Shown: positions 11,266 through 23,752 of the stretch, one piece after another | How the letters are laid out: each line of letters opens with the position of its first letter | Numbering within the stretch: position 1 is the stretch's first letter | Origin: Pratylenchus scribneri | Taxonomy: Eukaryota; Nematoda; Chromadorea; Rhabditida; Pratylenchidae | Assembly: GCA_030063045.1 (NCBI GenBank) | Contig: JAQSEB010000004.1 | Coordinates: forward strand, 3,534,001-3,598,000 | Reading direction: 5' to 3' | DNA length: 64,000 nt | Notes under the pieces: model-generated | The model's input: only the letters and a program-made list of their open reading frames with translations | Told to the model about the DNA's origin: nothing | The model's database searches: none | Translations under genes and position numbers: made by a program

Positions 11266-13415
11266 TTATTGCATTTTATTTTTGGATTCAGCAGAAAAAT
11301 TGAATCGAATAAAGGCCATTGCCAGATGAAAATATTGTGGAATATTTTGCACCAAAATGAATGAAATTTTCGTCAAAATGGCCAATCCAATTGCAGCCAA
11401 CATTGCCGCAGGCAAAATGAAATCCATTCCAAAATAGGTGAATGCTCCCATTTTGGCCCCTTCCAAATTTAATTCGTCAAATTCGCCACCAAATTCGGCC
11501 GCAAATTCGACATAACGAAGAATGGTTTCCCTTGGTTGTAAAGGGGCTTTGGCCATTTTCTTGCTCACTTTTCGCATATTTCGAGTATATCTGAAATGGA
11601 ATAAATTCTAATTGATTAATTAAAATTATTAATTCACTGACTGATTATTTGGTGCCAACATTTCGCGCAAAATATTCCTCAAATTTTTGGCAGTCAATTC
11701 TGACTTCAACAAAACCCGTCCTGCCCTTCTTTGGTTTACAACGGCTGAATTGTAAGTTTGGTCCCCAAAAATTGGAATGCAAAGCAAAGGGACGCCCTCA
11801 AATGCGGCCTCATTCAAACTGTTCAAACCACAATGGGAAATGAAAAGTTGAGTGGATGGATTCGCTGGAATATTCGGAATTTGTAATTGATTGCCTCATT
11901 TCTTTTACCCAAAATTGCCCTCTGATTTAGCCATCCAAATTTATGCACATTTGGTGGCATTTTGGCAGATTCATTCGTTCCATTATTTGAATTTTGGCCA
12001 TCCTTCTCGTTGAATTTCCAAATAAAATTATGCTCCGGGAATGAGGCAAAAGTGTCGACAAAAGTGCGCAAAACTTCCGGAGGCATTCGACGTGGATCAG
12101 CCAAAGAACCGAAGGAAACGAGGATGGCACCCTTTTCTCTTTTACCGTTTCCTTCCAATAAATCCTTCATTTTGGCATCCAAATTGCCCACCGCTGATTT
12201 TCCTTGCAGCAAAGTGAAACCGCCTAAAAAGGACACGGTGAAAATTCATTATACTGTAAAAAGAAGAATTTTTTCCTTAATAAATTAAAATTCTTCCTCA
12301 TTAAATTATTCAAATTAAAATAATTCTTTTATTAGGTAATTTGGCCTTTTTAAACATTAAAATTGATGAATATAACTGACCAATGTGCTTGACTTTGGCG
12401 AATGTGGGCCTGGCCAAGTCCAAATATTCATTTGTGTTAATCAAAATGAAACTGCTTCTCTGCAACAATTCCTTTCTTGATGGGAATTCATTGCCCATCA
12501 CATCCCAAATATATTTATCCCAATCGAAAATTCGTTCCATTTTATTATTCATTCTTCTATAGAATGTTTTGGCCCTGTCCAAAATGCCCATTTCCGTTCC
12601 ACTTGGTGGGGAATAATTCACATCTGCAAATGGGAATGGGAATTTGGAAGTTAAAATGGACTGAATTTGCCTGGAAAATGAATTGGTGTTGGGAGGCCAT
12701 ATATTTTGGCCATCATATAATCCATTGGAACGGCCGATGTGGTTATTGTCGTTTTGATTTTGAGATGATGAAAAAGGGCAAATGCACATCCATCGAACCA
12801 TTCCGAAATGGCCACATCAAAATTGCCAACTTCCATTGTTGAAAGGAATTCCTTATCGGCAAGCATAACTTTGGATGAATTTATTTAAATTCACTATTTA
12901 AATTGTGACACCTTTGCACATTGACCCAATTGTATATTGCATCATTTCTATTGTTTTTTCGTTGAACAATTCAAATTCTTCGGTCCAAACACTTTCTTGA
13001 GTAAATGGTGATTCAGTAGCAAATTCTTTAAGAATTTTTCAGATGTCATCACTTTGTGGACTATATCGAATAATTCGTTGGCTTTTTGTCCAATTTGAGT
13101 GTTCCTTTGGGGGATAATCCGTTTCCATATTCCAAATTGGCGTTAAAAGGGTCTAAAATGAGTGGATTTATTTTTGATGATGCCAAAAATGAGTACCAAC
13201 CACTTCATGTCCACCTTCCTCAACGAGTAAATCGGCAATGGCCACATGCATGGCCATATGTGAATATAAATAATTGGGGGCTGAGATTAGAATGCGAAGT
13301 GCTAGAATAAAAAGCGGAGGAAATGGATTTGAATTTGGTTATTAAAATATTTACATTGAATTTGCCGAAAATAAAATGCCAACAAAAGTAGTAAAAATAT
13401 AAGTTTAGAAGCCAT
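11266..13415 (-). CDS. UDP-glucuronosyltransferase (UGT)
   Basis: ER-anchored enzyme that transfers glucuronic acid or another sugar from a UDP-sugar to lipophilic compounds; nematodes use the family in detoxification. The start at 13413-13415 opens a signal peptide (MASKLIFLLLLLAFYFRQIQ), then LRILISAPNYLYSHMAMH, the usual UGT N-terminus. The acceptor-binding half is at about 12310-13150. The sugar-donor half shows LVSFGSLADPRRMP (about 12110), HKFGWLNQRAIL (about 11910) and the UGT signature core FISHCGLNSLNEAAFEGVPL followed by IPIFGDQTYN (about 11760-11850). A C-terminal TM (FILPAAMLAAIGLAILT, about 11380) and short cytoplasmic tail end at the stop at 11266. One intron junction near 13030-13050 could not be phased by eye. 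Domain order and length fit the family. Confidence 0.88.
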
Positions 13416-14492
13416 TGTTTTTTATTTAAATTGAATCTAAAATTAATTTAAAATTCAGAAAAATATTCATTTAGGGAATTAGGACATTTTTGGCTAATTG
13501 GCTAATTTTTCATCTTATTAATCTTTAAAAATTAAAATTTGCTATGATGCATGGAATATGATAAATTTCCAAATGTTCCACCTTTTATCAGTATTAATAA
13601 TTAACTCATAATTTTTGACTGATTTTTATTTGATCTATTCACTAATTATGTACCCTTTCTTCAACCTTTATTGTCCTCCCTGTCTAAACTATATTTATGT
13701 ATGGTTGGTGATTTCATTTTCCACTTTTCTACCCAATTCCAAATTCTCCATTTTTGTTACAGTTTTCCCTGCTATTTTTACTATTTCTTTTCCATTTAAT
13801 TCATAAACTCCATCCATAATTCAAAATATAAAACATAAATTAATTCGGCAATGGCCGAGGGAAATTAACACATTTTGAGAATAAAATAAAGAATAGCACA
13901 AAAAATGGAGATTGTTCGTATTTTATGCATTTAGGTAGGTTGATCGACGAATGCTGAAACCGTAGGTTGATCGGCAATAGATGATAAAGTCGTGCTAAAA
14001 AGGTGTAAAATATTATTTGATTACTTTATTTTTGGAAGTGAAGATCAAATGGATAGGAAAACAATGTTGAGAGAGAGGGAAAAACAATGAAAATACATAG
14101 AAACCACAATGTTTTGATTATTATTATTCATTTCGTTTTATCAAAGTTTTAAGAATTCTGAATGGTCGAGATGTTCCTTTTTAATTACTCATCAATAATA
14201 AACATTGCCAAAAAGATGTGAATCGCCCAAGGCAAAGATCATTTTGTTTTTATTTGTTTTAAACTTTAAACTGAAATTTACGTTAAATCGATGATGAATA
14301 ATATTTGTTGATCAAATTGATGATCGAATCAATTCCACTGGAATTCCAAATAAATTTATTCGATGCTAATTATTCATTCTTAAATTTATTGATGAATAAA
14401 TTTAAAATTAATTTATTCAATGTTATTTTGAAGAATACTGATGTTGAAGTTAATTGAGTTGGGCTTTTTATTTTTTTTTCCATCCCAATTAA
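13416..14492. other. intergenic spacer
   Basis: About 1.1 kb of AT-rich DNA between two divergently oriented genes. The only structure seen is a small direct repeat around GTTGATCG at about 13937-13973. No gene recognised. Confidence 0.4.
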
Positions 14493-15230
14493 ATGATTTC
14501 TCTGGAAATTTATTTTTTAATTTTCTTCATCTTTTTTCCATGTCATTTTGGTCAGAATATGGTTTATTTAAATAAGCAACTTAAAAATATTCAACTCCAT
14601 TTTAAGGTGGAGGTGACTGAATTTGATGGGCCAACAAAAAGCCATTTTCCATTAAATCAAATCCAATTTCGATCCATTGATTTGAAGAAGAATGAAAATG
14701 AGGACACCAAAGAGGACAATTTTTTATGTGGTCGTCCGGCTAAAAATGCTTCTTCTCTCGAATATAAATGTTGCTTAAAACATCATTTTGCCGGCAAATT
14801 GTGGAATAGTCCGTGGCCAATTTTCCTCATTTATATTTGATTCAATTTCCCTATTAAAGTTTGCATCAATATTGGCAATTCTTCAGACAATCAAATGGTT
14901 TTACAGGTGAAAATGAATGATAAAATTGTATTGGACAAATTCGTCAAATTGGATGGTAATTTACATTTTAATGCAATTTTAATAATCAATTTGAATTAAA
15001 AGAGAATAAGAATTCACAAATTTGCTACACTTTTTCCGTTCCCCAGCTCCAAACACATTGCATTAAATTTCGCCGTCAGGTAAATCAAAAACAATTTCCA
15101 TGAATATTCCTTTTAAAATTAGATGGATGATTCTTCATTAATTTGTTTGGATTTTATTGTTCGCAATTTTCTCTATCCCATCAATGAGAAATGCCGTCAA
15201 ATTGGTTGCTTCAATTTTGGAGAAGACTAA
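14493..15230 (+). CDS. small secreted Cys-rich protein (possible DUF4773-like)
   Basis: The ATG at 14493 opens a hydrophobic signal peptide (SLEIYFLIFFIFFPCHFG). Four exons read in phase: exon 1 ends near 14810 (donor after LWN), exon 2 about 14861-14955, exon 3 about 15002-15079 and exon 4 about 15122-15230. After an acidic spacer the mature chain begins its Cys region at YKCCLKHHF. It continues with CINIGNSSDNQMVLQVKM, a second Cys pair (QICYTFSVPQLQTHCIKF), LICLDFIVRNFL, and a C-terminal CRQIGCFNFGED. Spacing of CC, C, C, C, C, C-x4-C around short beta-strand-like segments resembles DUF4773 secreted proteins, but that match is from memory of the pattern and is tentative. Length about 190 residues. 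Likely extracellular; function unknown. Confidence 0.6.
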
Positions 15231-15589
15231 TGAATTGAATTGCTCACTCAGATGAAAACGGATTAAATGAACATTTTTTTCCAGAGAATAATCAATCCAA
15301 ATTCATCCATCACTAATAAAATAATTGAAGCTGAATCTGCTGGATTTGTTCATGTGAAGTTTGAACCTTTTGTTTTTTAACACTCGATAACATAGAAAAC
15401 AAATTTATTGGTCTATCTATATATATAAGTACATGTTCATACCATAAAGGAAGAAAACAAAAACAAAATATGAGTGGGCGGATAAATTCGACGAATTAAT
15501 AGGAATGATCGATGTTACTCTTTTTTGTGATCGAGTTCAAAAAGTACATTTTATTCAATCATATAAAATGTGGACCATCATTCATTTGA

Positions 15590-15841
15590 ATGTTTATTTT
15601 ACCAAAATTATTCAAAAAAAAATTAATTTTTCAGCAGAATGTTAAAAAAGTTTTCAAATTGGTTGAAAAAATGCAATTTTGTGAAAATTCATTAGAAGAT
15701 GGAAAACCAATGTGCAAATATGAAATTGACAAAAATGGAACAATTCAAGAAGAGGAGAAAAATATGAACTGCGATTTTGCCGAATTTGATGAAAGCAGGA
15801 ATATTTTTTATAGAAATTTTATGATCTACCATTTTCATTAA
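15590..15841 (+). other. possible exon or gene remnant of unknown type
   Basis: An 83-codon open frame with coding-like composition after its first 20 codons, including MQFCENSLEDGKPMCKYEID and a second short segment NMNCDFAEFDE. Three Cys and many Glu/Asp. No start-proximal signal peptide and no partner exon found. It could be a decayed secreted-protein exon or chance. Confidence 0.2.
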
Positions 15842-15954
15842 TTAAAATCGAAAGCTATAATGAATTTGCTGCAGGCAATATTCTTTTTTTGCACTGTTTT
15901 CTCAAGAGAATAAATTAATTATTCCTTTTTTGTATTTTTTATCTATATTTCTAA

Positions 15955-16925
15955 TAAAAAATAAATTCATAAAAATTTTGCTAAAATAAACTCTAAAGTA
16001 TAGGATGGTATTTAATTTGCATAAAAAATTACTGAATTTGCATAAAAGAGTATTTAATTTGCATAAAAAGGATTTTATGTCATCGAAGTATTGAATTTGC
16101 ATAAAAATTTATTGAATTTGCATAAAAGAGTATTGAAATTGCATAAATAAAACAAAAATATTATTAAGCCGGATATGGAGGGATTAAGGTGGATATGGGG
16201 GGATTAAGTCGGATTAAGCCCCGAAATAGATGTAGGGTTTGGCCCTAATCCTTATACGGAGCCACTGTTGGCTCTTGACTGGTCACCCTGGCCCTAACCC
16301 TAATCTCTAAATAGCTTAATCCCCCATTATCCATGTTAATCCCCCTATATCCTGCTATATCCCGCGTGCTCCGAACCCCTAAACCCCTAGCCCCTAGATC
16401 CCATGCCGCCCCTAACCATAACCCTAATCCCTAGCCCCTAGCTAAGCTTAATCCGGCTTAATCCCCCTATATCCACCTTAATCCCCATATATCCGGTTAT
16501 ATCCCGCGCACTATAAGGCACTATCCGGCCTTCCACTGGCCCTTAGGAGCATTTCCCGTCCATTCCGGGGCTTAATCCGACTTAATCCCCCCATATCCAC
16601 CTTAATCCCTCCATATCCGGCTTAATCCCGCGCAGTCTCTGGGCCTCTATTACACTTCCCTGACGTTCCTGTGGCCTTCCGGGGCCATTTCCTGTCCATT
16701 TCGGGGCTTAATCCCCCCATATCCACCTTAATCCCTCCATATCCGGCTTAATAATATTTTTGTTTTATTTATGCAATTTCAATACTCTTTTATGCAAATT
16801 CAATAATTTTTTATGCAAATTAAATACTTTTATGACATAAAATCCTTTTTATGCAAATTAAATACTCTTTTATGCAAATTCAGTAATTTTTTATGCAAAT
16901 TAAATATTTCTCCTAAAGTATATAT
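15955..16925. mobile_element. foldback (long-TIR) element with octamer-motif arms
   Basis: Two arms of about 180-190 bp are inverted copies of each other: left about 15995-16190, right about 16735-16925, with matching outer edges around CTCTAAAGTATA and TCCTAAAGTATA. Each arm is itself built of repeats of AATTTGCATAAAA with AGTATT spacers and one asymmetric insert (GGATTTTATGTCAT). The roughly 550-bp core is unlike the surroundings: C-rich, full of CTTAATCCCCCCATATCC-type units and stretches such as CCCTAACCCTAATC. No protein is encoded. It looks like a non-autonomous foldback transposon or large MITE. Confidence 0.8.
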
Positions 16926-17755
16926 ATCAAACATTAGCCGAATTTCTTTAGCTTCTTCCTTCACATTTTTTCTACAGTAATACTTTGCCCATCGACAGTA
17001 GTTTAGCTTGCAATATTGATGTCTTCACTAAAGGGGATTGGATTCTAACATTTTGTTCATAAAATTTAGAACTGGGGAATATAAGTGATCATGATCAGCT
17101 TATATTTTAATTAATTCGATCGACATTTTATTGCCTATTTTATTTCCTAATCCAAATTTTCTGAATAATTTTAATTTTTAATTTGGATCATATTCCAATG
17201 AGCAATGACCAATGACTATGATTATGACTTATGAGTTATGTTATGAGACTATGATCCATGACTCGGACTCATGTCAAATTCAGTAATCTCTTCAATTTCA
17301 TCAATCTTTTTCACAATTTCACTTCCAAATTCCAATCAAATTATTCATTCATTCATCAAATTTACCTTTCATGGCTCTCACTGGGTCAACCGCATTTATT
17401 TTTGAGACATTTTGATCGACAATCGACATTGACCTGCGCATGACAATGACAGAATATTCGCATATATTTTAACAATTTTTACTCCCCTTATTTTTCCACA
17501 AATCCATCCTCATTTTCCTTTACCATTTGAGCAATTATTCCCCAAATATTTTTCTTAATATAATTATTTTTCGAAATATCATTTCAGTATTACAACATTA
17601 TTACCTAATTTATTTATTAAATCTGATAATTTTTTGATAATTTAATATTGACATATTTGATATTTCCCTTATATTTATTTGGGACAAATTTATTTTCAAT
17701 CGATTTTGTTTTTTAGGAAAAAGTCATAAATTCAACCAGTTTCAAACGAATCAAA
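16926..17755. other. intergenic spacer, upstream of MATH-BTB gene
   Basis: AT-rich. A degenerate TATGA/TTATGA microsatellite lies at about 17214-17262. Otherwise nothing recognised. Confidence 0.4.
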
Positions 17756-19261
17756 ATGAACCAAAATAATAGCAGCAACAATGCTTCGGAGGATATCATT
17801 GCAAATGGCACAATGGAGATAAATTTTGCCAATTTAAAAGCATTGGAGGATGATGAGGGCAAACCAAAATCGTTGTCATCGGCTATTTACAAAATTGGCG
17901 GACTTTCATGGTTTTTAATTTATTTTAATGCAAAATAGAAAAAATTGAACAATGCAAATTTTCCAAAAATTTTTGAATTTGCCAAATTAAAATAAAAATA
18001 ATAAATTATGCCAGTTGGCAGTGTAAAAATTGAAAAATATTCAAAAATTGTCAAATAAACCATTTATCCCATTCTCAGGCGGATGGAAGTGCAAAAAGTT
18101 GTGCGGGAGAAGGATGATTCGGAACCGCCCAAATTGGATTTGTATGTTTATTGCAATGAGGAAGTGAAGGACCAACTTTGGCTTTGCAAAGTGCTTTTCT
18201 CCGTGCACAGTGGACATGCGGATCCGGAGAGCAAGCCGGCATATTCGTACAATTATTTCTACGGATTCAATTCATATTATTGGATTTTGCTGGACATTTT
18301 CGACCAAACCAACCTTCAAAAGGATGAACCAATCGAAATCAAATTGGAAATCAAAATTTCTCGTGCACCTCAGAAAAGGTAAAATCAATTGAAAATAATA
18401 AAAATATAAATTTTTAGTCTTCCTCCGTTGGACACAACTTTGGTGATGAATATTGGCGAAAATCGAACACAAACATTTGCCATCAACAAATATGTAAATT
18501 AATTTATTAATTTTAAATATATATTTTCACATTTAAAGACATTGGCTGGTTTGTCCAGCTATTTTCGCAATTTATTTTTCGGTGATTGGAGCGACAATAA
18601 AAAGGCGGAATATTACTTCGAAATTATGGAAGCCGACGATTTTGATGTGGAAGCATTCAGTTTTATGATTTATTCGGCCATGACAATGGGATGGATGATG
18701 CATGAGTCAAATTTCCTGGATTGTAAGTCCAAAAAGGATTTGGTCACGATAATAATTATAAATTTTCAGATTCACTTTCCGCCGAAATCCTCAAATTGGC
18801 CATCAAATATGATATGGGAGTTTCGATTGATTATTGCGAAAAGTTTTTGGTGGATTCCAAAAATTATTCCAAAATGGATTTACTCGATTTGGCAGAACAA
18901 TATTCGCTCAACAATCTCAAAGTTTGCCCAAAAATGATTAATTAAATAGTATAAATATTATTTAAAGGAACATTGCCTGAATGAAATGAGCATTTTTGAT
19001 TATATGGAGGATTTGGCCAAAAGTGCGGACATTCATTCTCGCCTGTCCAAAAGCACCCAGGAACGATTGAATGCCAAATTGACGGGACGGACAAAGGCAA
19101 TGCGCGATTCACTGATGGATATGGATGAAACAATCCGCTCAAATGAACCACCAATTTCATCGATGGTCGGCCAATTCAATAAAATGGTCAAAGTTTTGTT
19201 GGGACAACGGGCCACCTCAATCACCGGCAACACCAATTCCTCTAATTGCAACACCCGTTGA
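17756..19261 (+). CDS. MATH-BTB (BATH) domain protein
   Basis: Probable substrate adaptor of CUL3 ubiquitin ligases, the role known for nematode MATH-BTB proteins. Exon 1 (17756-17910) ends in KIGGLSW, split across the intron to a second exon starting near 18081. The MATH domain runs through LDLYVYCNEE, LWLCKVLFSVHSG, a Tyr-rich loop and EIKLEIKISRA (to 18379). The BTB domain begins LDTTLVMNIGENRTQTFAIN (about 18424-18490) and has the core TLAGLSSYFRNLFFGDW (18541-18590), then DDFDVEAFSFMIYSAMT. Two further exons (about 18770-18920 and 18968-19261) give BACK-like helices (AIKYDMGVSIDYCEKFLVDS) and a charged, Thr/Asn-rich tail. The intron of about 170 bp after exon 1 is the longest. All phases agree. 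The N-terminal 20 residues are Asn/Ser-rich and probably disordered. Confidence 0.88.
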
Positions 19262-19962
19262 TGAAAAGAAGAGGGAATGAGTCAGAGTAAAAGCAACGAT
19301 TCTCATAAAATCCAATTTTGTTTATTCACAAAATTCCCATTCAATGATCAAATTAATAATTTGTTTTTGTCATTTCACTCCAACTTTTATGCTTTCAACA
19401 ACAATCAATTTCCATTTTTCTGTTTAAGAAAGTTTCTAATTTATTACCCATACCATAATCAAGTTATTAATCAAACAATCATAAATTCACATTAATTCTT
19501 TGTTCCTCATTCATCAACTTTCCATTTAATTTTGATCAATCCATTTTTTAAATGTTTGTTTTTACTCCGTCAGGAATTTTAATAAATAAGTTTGTGACAA
19601 ATTCGAGGAAAGATTGATTTACTTCTTTAATATTAAAATATTTTATGCAATTCAACGAAAGGAAATTGAATGAATTTATCCATTAAATCCTATATTGGAA
19701 TTTGAACTTTAAAATAATCCGAAATACTTATAAATGATTGAATAATAAATAGGGGACAGAGATATTTCAAAATGCTAATTTCATAAAATATTTTCTCCTG
19801 TTCTTTGCCTCCTCTAATTTGTTCCACTTGACGGAATCATATATTATGGACCAATTCAATTAAACCCTCATTTGGACATTCCATTGTAAGTTCTACATTA
19901 ATATTTTTTATCATTTGCTGGATCATCTAAAATTCTTTCACTCACTCCTAATTATTTAAAAA
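19262..19962. other. convergent intergenic spacer
   Basis: Sits between the 3' ends of the MATH-BTB gene and the CHID1-like gene. Pyrimidine-rich after 19310. No gene or repeat recognised. Confidence 0.4.
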
Positions 19963-22900
19963 TTATTTGAAAATCACCTCACGAGGGAATGGTTTTGGTT
20001 TGACTGTTTGTGTTTGATGCTCAACAAATATTGAATCCCCCTCATCAATTGGCGTCAATACAGCTCTTTTTCGTCGATTCTTCTCCTTATTATCCACCCC
20101 AGATTGCTCTTCACATTTTTCCTCAAATCCCACCGGCAATCCGATCGCAATTTTTTGAAAATTTTTATGAGTTTTCCAGTATTCCTCCACCACCCATGTT
20201 GGGGCATTTTTCAATGTTTCCAAATTCTCCACCAGCAATTTGGCCAAATCGAATATTTCTTTTCCTTGTTGGTCTTGAATTGGTTTTACGATCACCAAAT
20301 CCGCATATTTTAAATTCATTCCAAATTTGGTCAATTTAATCTTTTTTGGATTATCCAAATGTTTCAATGTAAACAAATCAACATCATTGTCCAATCGAAT
20401 TGCTATTTAATTAAATAATTATCGAAAATCGGGCAATCTTTACGAATTTAAGTCTCAAAAATTTTTAATTTTCTAAAAAGCGATTTCAAGGTTTATAATA
20501 GGATATATTATATCATATCATTCATAATTCCACCGTCTGAGGTCTGAGCAACATCTTTTTTCCGTAAAGTTGATTGATTTCCGGAAAGTTTTAATCTAAC
20601 TTCTTTCCGGAAAGTTTTAATCTAAGTTCCTTCCGGAAAGTTTTAATTTAAGTTCTTTCCGGAAAGTTTTAATTTAAGTTCTTTCCGGAAGTTTTAAAGC
20701 TCTTTCCGGAAAGTTTTAATCTAAGTTCTTTCCGGAAAGTTTTAATTTAAGTTCTTTCCGGAAAGTTTTAATCTAAGTTCTTTCCGGAAAGTTTTAATTT
20801 AAGTTCTTTCCGGAAGTTTTAAAGCTCTTTCCGGAAAGTTTTAATCTAAGTTCTTTCCGGAAAGTTTTAATTTAAGTTCTTTCCGGAAAGTTTTAATCTA
20901 AGTTCTTTCCGGAAAGTTTTAATCTAAGTTCTTTCCGGAAAGTTTTAATCTAAGTTCTTTCCGGAAAGTTTTAATCTAAGTTCTTTCCGGAAAGTTTTAA
21001 TCTAAGTTCTTTCCGGAAAGTTTTAATCTAAGTTCTTTCCGGAAAGTTTTAATCTAAGTTCTTTCCGGAAAGTTTTAATTTAAGTTCTTTCCGGAAAGTT
21101 TTAATTTAAGTTCTTTCCGGAAGTTTTAAAGCTCTTTCCGGAAAGTTTTAATCTAAGTTCTTTCCGGAAAGTTTTAATCTAAGTTCTTTCCGTAAAGTTT
21201 TAATTTAAGTTCTTTCCGGAAAGTTTTAATCTAAGTTCTTTCCGGAAAGTTTTAATCTAAGTTCTTTCCGGAAAGTTTTAATCTAAGTTCTTTCCGGAAA
21301 GTTTTAATCTAAGTTCTTTCCGGAAAGTTTTAATCTAAGTTCTTTCCGGAAAGTTTTAATCTAAGTTCTTTCCGGAAAGTTTTAATTTAAGTTCTTTCCG
21401 GAAAGTTTTAATCTAAGTTCTTTCCGGAAAGTTTTAATCTAAGTTCTTTCCGGAAAGTTTTAATCTAAGTTCTTTCCGGAAAGTTTTAATCTAAGTTCTT
21501 TCCGGAAATTTTTAATCTAAGTTCTTTCCGGAAACTTTTAATTCCTCCTATTTTCCACATATTTTACTGACTTTAGGAAAAAAATTTTTTTCGACTCCAA
21601 TTCATAAGGAATGCTGAAAATCGAACGAATATTAATCATTTTTAAATTTACCAAGAATTCGACGCCCATATTTTTTTGGTTTTTTCACGATTAATTCCAA
21701 GTAAAAATCTCTCAATAAATCTGCGTAAAAATTATTAAAATTTGTGAATTCACTAAAATCCAATAAAATTCCATCAAAAATTGAATCATTTGACTGAATT
21801 CAAACAAATTAATTTTTGCGCCAATTAATTTCAACAAAATCACCTTTTCTATGATTTCCCTGATCAAATGGACTCGATCATCTGTTTTTTTAGTCTTTTT
21901 GAACATTTGTCCGCCCCTTTGAATTTGATTGTCAAATACTTTTTTGTGTTCTTGATTTAATGATCCAAAATTCCAACTTGCCAAAAACTTTTTAAGGGCA
22001 AATTAAATTAAACTAAAACCAACAAAAACCTTAACTCCATTCTTTTTAAATTCCATTGCTGCCGTTTCGATTATACTTTGATTTTTGATAATATTTTCAT
22101 AATTTTTCACCTTAATATGATTTTTCCCTTCTTCCACGTGGAATTTCCCAATTTCCAATGTAAAATGAGTGCATTTATTGGCAATATCCAAAACTTTCTT
22201 TGATGACTTTTTATTACTGAAAAAGCTCAGAAATGACCTATTATAATACTATTTAATATTCGCTTGCCTAAAATGGTTGATTCCTTGTCTTCCCAAATCG
22301 CAAATAAATTCTGTTAGCAAATAAAATTATAATTTCCAATCCAACCTTTTTTTACCTTTTCCTTTCCCTTGATTTCCATTTTGCGAATGTTCATCAACCC
22401 CATTTTTCGAATATTCCAACAAATTATTTTGCCACTTTTCGAAATTATTCCCATTTTCCGAATTGGTATTGGTTTCTGCCTCCTTTCCATCAACGTTTTT
22501 CAATTCCGCCGCCGGCAACTTCAACTCAATTTCACTCACATTTCCCCCATTCAATTCCACCGGTTTAAATCCAATTCCATGTTCCAAATTCCGAACATGT
22601 TCTCCATTTCCTCTAAACTTCTTCATCACATTTTCATCTACGAATACTTCTTTTCTCTTTTCCCCCTTTTTCGGCATTCCAGAAGAAGGGACCAATTGCT
22701 GCTGATAATGATTATTATTTCCATTTTGACCCAAATTTGGAATTATTGTTTCCCTTACATTTGTCGGTATTTCCCTTTGCAGCAGCGAATTATCCGCCGC
22801 CGGGCTCATCAACATATTTCCTCTATGTTCTCCCAAATGCCGTTTTTGTTCCCCATTTCCTCCATTTTGATTAAAATTCGGAATCATTTCAGGACCATTT

Positions 22901-23752
22901 CTTAAATCCATTGTTTTCCTTCCATTTGTCGGTATTTCCCTTTGAAGCAGCAGCGAATTATCCGCCGGATTAATCTGAACATTTCCTCCATTTTCTCCTA
23001 AATCCGAGTGCCCTTTTTGTTCCCCATTTCTTCCATTTTGGTTAATTCCGTTATACGGAATAATTTGTCCATGATGTCCTCCGTCAAAATTATTAGCCAA
23101 TATTTCCCTTGGCATTGGCATCTGCGAATTATCCGGACTAATCTGCTGAACATTCCCTCCATTTTCTCCCAAATGCCTTTTTTCTTCGCCATTTCCTCCA
23201 TTTTGATTAATTCCATTGTATGGAATAATTTCTGCATATTTTCTTCCATTATCCCATTTCTCTTCCATTGTTTGTTCAGCATTATTTCCATTAACACCCA
23301 TTTGGGCATCTTTCAAAGAATAGAACGGAGTTGAATTAAATTAAATATATTTTACCGTGATTTTTGTGCACATTCGGGTTGGATTTGGACGGCATTGGTG
23401 GTTTATTCCAGGGTCCTTCAGCAGAGAAATTTTCTCCCACTGGCTCATTTTTATCAAAATATGAATCAACACTGCCTGAAAATAATAGTGGAATTTTGCG
23501 TAAAATCCCATTCCATCCCAAATTTTTACGTGTTCTTGTTGGAGGCTCCACTGGTGGCGGTAGTAATCTTTTTGTGTCTAAAATTTGCATAAAAATGGAA
23601 ATAAATTTATGCAATTTTTATTCCCCATTTTTATTACCCATTATTCTTGGATTTATTCCTGGCTTTAATCGATTTGAGTTTTGGATGGCATAATTCGGAG
23701 AATAAAAGAAAATAATTAGCAGGAAATGAAGAATTGATATGGGGAAAAGCAT
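19963..23752 (-). CDS. secreted Asn/Gly-repeat protein with degenerate GH18 (CHID1-like) domain
   Basis: The start at 23750-23752 opens a signal peptide (FPISILHFLLIIFFYSPNYA). A short Pro-rich exon (RLLPPPVEPPT, about 23580) and a linker lead into a long hydrophilic exon (22327-23316). That exon has three to four imperfect copies of a roughly 50-residue unit built on IIPYNGINQNGGNGE, HLGENGGNV and DNSLLLQREIPTN. After a Lys-rich link come exons with CTHFTLEIGKFHVEEGKNH, AAMEFKKNGVKVF, SWNFGSLN, HLIREIIEK and IFDGILLDFSEFTNF. These follow the strand order of GH18 TIM barrels, with the last one at the DGxxxDxxE position, and most resemble the CHID1 branch, which lacks the usual catalytic set. 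The last exon (19963-20396) has WVVEEYWKTHKNFQKIAIGL and a basic dibasic tail. The intron before it holds a satellite-bearing element. Product about 740 residues. The GH18 link is an inference. Confidence 0.6.
20432..21615. mobile_element. TIR element, family 2 (CTTACGAATT ends), carrying a TTCCGGAA satellite
   Basis: Ends are inverted copies: GCAATCTTTACGAATT on the left and, reversed, GCATTCCTTATGAATT on the right, followed inward on both sides by AGTC and an A/T run (CAAAAATTTTT type). Between them, about 20580-21540, lies a tandem array of a 26-bp unit centred on CTTTCCGGAAAG, about 36 copies by length, with a shortened variant (CCGGAAGTTTTAAAGCTC) at about 20690, 20815 and 21122. The whole element is inside the last intron of the CHID1-like gene. 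No transposase. Confidence 0.85.

Noticed and set aside
16250..16450. Telomeric DNA (CCCTAA runs)
   Set aside because: Only scattered, imperfect CCCTAA words amid other C-rich units inside a foldback element; not a telomere array, and nematode telomeres are usually TTAGGC.
22369..23334. Plus-strand open frames opposite the Asn/Gly-rich exon
   Set aside because: Complement of the repetitive coding exon; Ile/Phe/Ser-rich without features. The minus strand has the signal peptide and matched splice phases.
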